In this document: one piece after another, positions 5,525-8,570 of the stretch
How the letters are laid out: the number at the start of each line of letters is the position of its first letter
How positions within the stretch are numbered: the first letter of the stretch is position 1
Source of the DNA: Desulfobacterales bacterium
GTDB lineage: Bacteria > Desulfobacterota > DSM-4660 > Desulfatiglandales > Desulfatiglandaceae
NCBI GenBank assembly: GCA_027061865.1
Contig: JAMOVZ010000293.1
Location: 1-8,570, forward strand
Length of the DNA stretch: 8,570 nt
Reading direction: 5' to 3'
Translations under genes and position numbers: made by a program
Notes under the pieces: model-generated
What the model was told of the DNA's origin: nothing
Databases searched by the model: none
The model's input: the letters and a program-made list of their open reading frames with translations, nothing else

Positions 5525-8152
5525 CTAGTCGAGGCGCTTTAGTAAATGATTTTTGATAGCTTCCACCTCATGGGTATCTGATGCCTTCTGACCCCATCTG
5601 TTTCTTACATAAAAGATATCGGCCACCTGGTCCACCTTGGTCCCGATCTTTGCAATTTTGATATCAAGACCCAGTTCAAACATAGCGTGGGTGATAAGGT
5701 ACAGAAGCCCAACCCTGTCGTGGGCGTATATCTCAATTATAGTAAAAAAGTCAGAGGACTGGTTGTCCACGATCACCTTGGGCGGACGAGTTGGAAGGTG
5801 CTTGGATGATAAATCCAGCGCAGACCTCTTTTGCTTTAGCTTATCTTCAATTATGAGCTTGCCAGCAAGGCTGGCCTTTAAATCCTCACGAATCCTAAAC
5901 CATGTCTCTTCTACCCGTAGTGGATCAAGGGGGCAGGAGACATTGAAAAGGTCGATGGCAATGCCGTTGCGCCAAGTGTATATATTGGCTGAAAGAACAT
6001 TTATGTTGTGAAGGGCGAGCACTCCTGCCACGTGGAAGAAGATTCCAGGCCTGTCTTTTGCAATAAAGGTGAGCTGCCAGTCCTCGGGCGTATTTCCAGC
6101 CTTTGCCTCAAGGAAAAAGGCCTCCTCCCGACCAGAGCCGATTTTCTCTTGAAGCCTTAATGCTTCCATAAAGTGTTCGGCAATCTTGGCAGGCGGCACA
6201 GTCAAAAGGTACCTGGGCGTGGCAACCTCAAAGAGCCTTTCAAGTTCTTTTTGGCCTATCTTGCCAGAGACCAGCCTTTTTACGTTATCTCTTGTTTTAA
6301 GCGCTCTGTTGGCTGCCTCTTCTGAGGCAAGTTCCCCCTGTTCCAGGATGTGAAGTGCTTTAAAGAAGAGCTCTTGGACTAGGTCGGCTATCCAAGCATT
6401 CCAGGCCCGAGGTCCTGTGGCCTTTGCATCTGCCCATGTGAGAAGATATAACATCTTGAGCCTCTCCAGCGTACGGACCCTTCGGGCAAAAAGCACCACC
6501 GTCTTTTCATCTTCCAGGTCTCTCCGGGTTGCCGTCTCCACCATGAGGAGATGATGCCGAATGAGGAAGACAAGATCGTCCTTGGCCTCATCTTCATAGC
6601 CCAGGCGCTGGAGAACCTGGGCAGCCAAGTGTGCGCCAAGCTCCGCATGATCTTTCCCCCACTTTCCTATATCATGCAGCAGGGCAGCAAGAAAGAGGAT
6701 TTCAGGACGCTTGATCTCAGTCATTATGGTGGTCAAGAGCATCTCGCCGGATCGGCCAACCTCTTTGATATAACGCAAGGTTTGTAAAAGATGCATACCT
6801 ACGGGAAAGATATGATAGGTGTCAAACTGCACCCGGTCCTTTACCCTGGCAAATTCAGGGATGTAATTTTGCAGAAAACCTGTGGCATTCATTCCCTCCA
6901 GTGCCTGGAATGCCCAGGTTTGGTGCAGGATTTCAAGGAATAGTTCAGAGGCCTTTCGGCTCCAGCGGAAGGCTTCATCCACAAGGAACGAAAATTCCCT
7001 TACCAGCCTTCTTGCCTCCATTGACAAGGCCGCCCCGCTGGTAGCTGAATGCAGAAAGATCTTCATGAGCAAGTGGGGATCGGAAATAATACTGTTAGGG
7101 TCTTCAAAAAAGAGCTCTCCATCTTTCTCCGTAATCCCTTTTGAAAGGACCCGGATCTTGGGTTTAGGCCTTTTCCTTTTTGAGAATGCAAAAAACGGCC
7201 TTGAAAAGGCGCCGTAAAGGGCCTTGATCCATGCCATGGCCGAGTGGAGGTTGCTTAGAAATGCCTCCACTCCCGTTTGTCCTCCCCCTCCATGATAACC
7301 CATTCTCCGGGCTATTTCTTCCTGATAGTCCATCCACAAGCGGTCGTTCCTTCTCTTAGAGAGGAGGTGGAGGTGATTGCGGACAGTACTGATGGTTTTG
7401 ACGTGTTCCTGCAGTTCGAAAAATTCGCCGTGCGATAGGATCCCATGAAATTCCAAGTCGCGTGGCATCCTAACCTCATTGAATACCTTTGAGACCCAAA
7501 GCAAGTGATGATAGTCCCTTAGACCACCCAGCCCTTCTTTCAGATTAGGCTCGAGCATATAGCTGGCATCCCCGAACTGTTCGGCCCTGACCCTGTCCTG
7601 TTCCTTGAGCCAACGAAGAAAAGCGGCCTTTGACTTCTTGATAACCTTGCCCCGAAGCCTTTCAGCAAGTTTGAGAAACAGGGTAGAGTCGCCACAGATG
7701 AACCTGGCATCCAGCAGGGATGTAAACACCTGAAAGTCCCTCTTGGCCATACTCACACAATCCTTGATCGTCCTTGTGCCGTACCCTATATCCAATCCCA
7801 GGTCCCAAAGGGGAAAGAAGAGCTCTTTCATTAACTCAGAAGCTTGAGAAGGAATCTTCCTGTCAAAGAGGATGATCATATCCACATCGGAATGGACAGA
7901 CAGTTCAGCCCTTCCGTACCCGCCTACGGCCACAAGGGCGAAAGGGATCTTCTTGCTGAAAAGTTGCTGGCCCGTGATGCTCTCTTGGATCACGAGACGA
8001 AAATACTGGTCCATGGCCTGGGCATACTGCTCCTGCAAAGACAAGTTGGCTTGCTCTTTCTTAGAGAGGAGGGCAGCGAGCCCGGCCTGATATTCTTTTA
8101 ATTCTCTAGCAGGGGATTTCACCTTTAGGTCTTTGCATAAGGATTTTACCAT
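5525..8152 (-). CDS. glnD: PII uridylyltransferase / uridylyl-removing enzyme GlnD
   Basis: GlnD attaches UMP to the T-loop tyrosine of PII when glutamine is low and removes it when glutamine is high. The 875-residue protein matches the family's usual length (890 in E. coli). The nucleotidyltransferase domain has GGYGRAEL (77-84) and SDVD (88-91) with the metal-binding aspartates D89 and D91, then EPNLKEGLGGLRD (201-213). The HD hydrolase domain holds H454, LLHDIGKWGKDHAELG (491-506) with H493-D494, and RHH at 532-534. Two ACT domains, the glutamine sensors, lie at about 693-770 and 803-870, each with a DRxG signature (DRPG at 700-703, DRVG at 812-815). All expected active-site residues appear present. 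The start is the first ATG after glnB, 18 bases on, with no clear ribosome site, so coupling to glnB translation is likely. Confidence 0.96.
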   Translation of the reverse strand: MVKSLCKDLKVKSPARELKEYQAGLAALLSKKEQANLSLQEQYAQAMDQYFRLVIQESITGQQLFSKKIPFALVAVGGYGRAELSVHSDVDMIILFDRKIPSQASELMKELFFPLWDLGLDIGYGTRTIKDCVSMAKRDFQVFTSLLDARFICGDSTLFLKLAERLRGKVIKKSKAAFLRWLKEQDRVRAEQFGDASYMLEPNLKEGLGGLRDYHHLLWVSKVFNEVRMPRDLEFHGILSHGEFFELQEHVKTISTVRNHLHLLSKRRNDRLWMDYQEEIARRMGYHGGGGQTGVEAFLSNLHSAMAWIKALYGAFSRPFFAFSKRKRPKPKIRVLSKGITEKDGELFFEDPNSIISDPHLLMKIFLHSATSGAALSMEARRLVREFSFLVDEAFRWSRKASELFLEILHQTWAFQALEGMNATGFLQNYIPEFARVKDRVQFDTYHIFPVGMHLLQTLRYIKEVGRSGEMLLTTIMTEIKRPEILFLAALLHDIGKWGKDHAELGAHLAAQVLQRLGYEDEAKDDLVFLIRHHLLMVETATRRDLEDEKTVVLFARRVRTLERLKMLYLLTWADAKATGPRAWNAWIADLVQELFFKALHILEQGELASEEAANRALKTRDNVKRLVSGKIGQKELERLFEVATPRYLLTVPPAKIAEHFMEALRLQEKIGSGREEAFFLEAKAGNTPEDWQLTFIAKDRPGIFFHVAGVLALHNINVLSANIYTWRNGIAIDLFNVSCPLDPLRVEETWFRIREDLKASLAGKLIIEDKLKQKRSALDLSSKHLPTRPPKVIVDNQSSDFFTIIEIYAHDRVGLLYLITHAMFELGLDIKIAKIGTKVDQVADIFYVRNRWGQKASDTHEVEAIKNHLLKRLD

Positions 8153-8170
8153 ATTAGTGTTTAGACAAGG

Positions 8171-8509
8171 TCATATGGCATCCTTTCCTTTCTCTCCGGT
8201 CCTTATTCGCACAACCTCATCCACGGGAAGGACAAAAATCTTTCCATCTCCAATTTGACCAGTTTGGGCCTTGTCCATTATTACCTGGAGCACCTCTTGC
8301 ACATGGGAGGCCTCGACCACCACTTCAATCTTTAACTTTGAGACAAAGTCAACCTGGTATTCAGCTCCCCGGTACACTTCCTTATGGCCTCTCTGCCGGC
8401 CGAAGCCTTTCACCTCGCTGACAGTAAGACCCCGTACTCCTATAGATGTAAGGCCCTCCTTTACGTCATCCAATTTAAATGGCTTGATGATGGCCTCTAC
8501 CTTTTTCAT
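8171..8509 (-). CDS. glnB: Nitrogen regulatory protein PII
   Basis: This 112-residue protein is a PII signal transducer, a trimer that senses 2-oxoglutarate, ATP and ADP and controls nitrogen-assimilation proteins. The start MKKVEAIIKPFKLDDVKE is canonical. The T-loop has the PII signature YRGAEY at residues 46-51, ending in Y51, the residue uridylylated by GlnD. The second signature, TGQIGDGKIFVLPVDEVVRIRTGE, spans about residues 83-106 and binds the nucleotide. Co-location with glnD, not with an ammonium channel, suggests GlnB over GlnK, although the upstream neighbour is outside the window. The start is well supported by AAAGGAG eight bases upstream. It is the first leftward gene in view, and its promoter is probably beyond the right edge. 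Confidence 0.96.
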   Translation of the reverse strand: MKKVEAIIKPFKLDDVKEGLTSIGVRGLTVSEVKGFGRQRGHKEVYRGAEYQVDFVSKLKIEVVVEASHVQEVLQVIMDKAQTGQIGDGKIFVLPVDEVVRIRTGEKGKDAI

Positions 8510-8517
8510 AATAATAT

Positions 8518-8524
8518 CTCCTTT
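8518..8524 (-). promoter_or_regulatory. Strong ribosome binding site of glnB
   Basis: On the minus strand AAAGGAG lies eight bases before the ATG at 8509. It is the best Shine-Dalgarno in the window and contrasts with the absence of one before glnD, fitting a much higher need for PII than for its modifying enzyme. Confidence 0.75.
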
Positions 8525-8570
8525 TGGATAATGGGTTGATAGAGCTTGACAACTCGCTAAAAACTGTAGC

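Noticed and set aside
5637..6011. Rightward open frame of 124 codons inside glnD
   Set aside because: Lies wholly antisense to a well-conserved glnD region, shows no recognisable motif and has no ribosome site of note.
8545..8552. GTTGTCAA shared by the regions upstream of glnB (minus strand) and prmA (11-18, plus strand), considered as a common operator
   Set aside because: An eight-base match seen twice in 8.5 kb can arise by chance, and TTGTCA resembles a generic -35 box; no wider similarity was seen.
8541..8570. TTGACA at 8546-8551 as the -35 box of a divergent rightward promoter
   Set aside because: With a 17-base spacer the -10 box would fall past the window edge, so it cannot be evaluated.

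Overview
The window carries ten protein genes in two convergent blocks, and almost all of it is coding. Five genes run rightward (71-3554) and five run leftward (8509-3560). The two blocks meet tail to tail with only five bases between their stop codons. I see no rRNA, tRNA, CRISPR array, insertion sequence or prophage gene, and no gene looks broken. Gene content is housekeeping and regulatory. It suggests a Gram-negative bacterium of mid GC content. Combining a PII/GlnD pair, a COG3178-type sugar kinase and a short QueG fits a deltaproteobacterial (Desulfobacterota-like) genome, but this is inference from family knowledge and not a measured placement.

Rightward block. Four tightly packed genes look like one operon: a PrmA-type ribosomal protein L11 methyltransferase, a PaaI-like hotdog thioesterase, a COG2945-type alpha/beta hydrolase, and QueG, the last enzyme of queuosine biosynthesis. 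Gaps are 7 and 18 bases, then a 29-base overlap. A stand-alone HNH nuclease follows after about 95 bases. Two of these proteins modify the translation apparatus (L11 and tRNA). The two hydrolases have no identifiable substrate.

Leftward block. glnB (PII signal protein) and glnD (the bifunctional enzyme that uridylylates and de-uridylylates PII) are 18 bases apart and form the nitrogen-sensing module. After a 101-base spacer with three consecutive inverted repeats come a COG3178/AmgK-like anomeric sugar kinase, a small protein I do not recognise, and a HIT-family nucleotide hydrolase, probably co-transcribed.

I found no clear new biological system. The points most worth a second look are the structured spacer before the kinase, where the only ribosome-binding-like motif lies inside a hairpin arm; the kinase's lack of its usual MurU partner; the unrecognised small protein with a Cys-Cys-x-His motif; and a PrmA homologue with an altered NILA motif.
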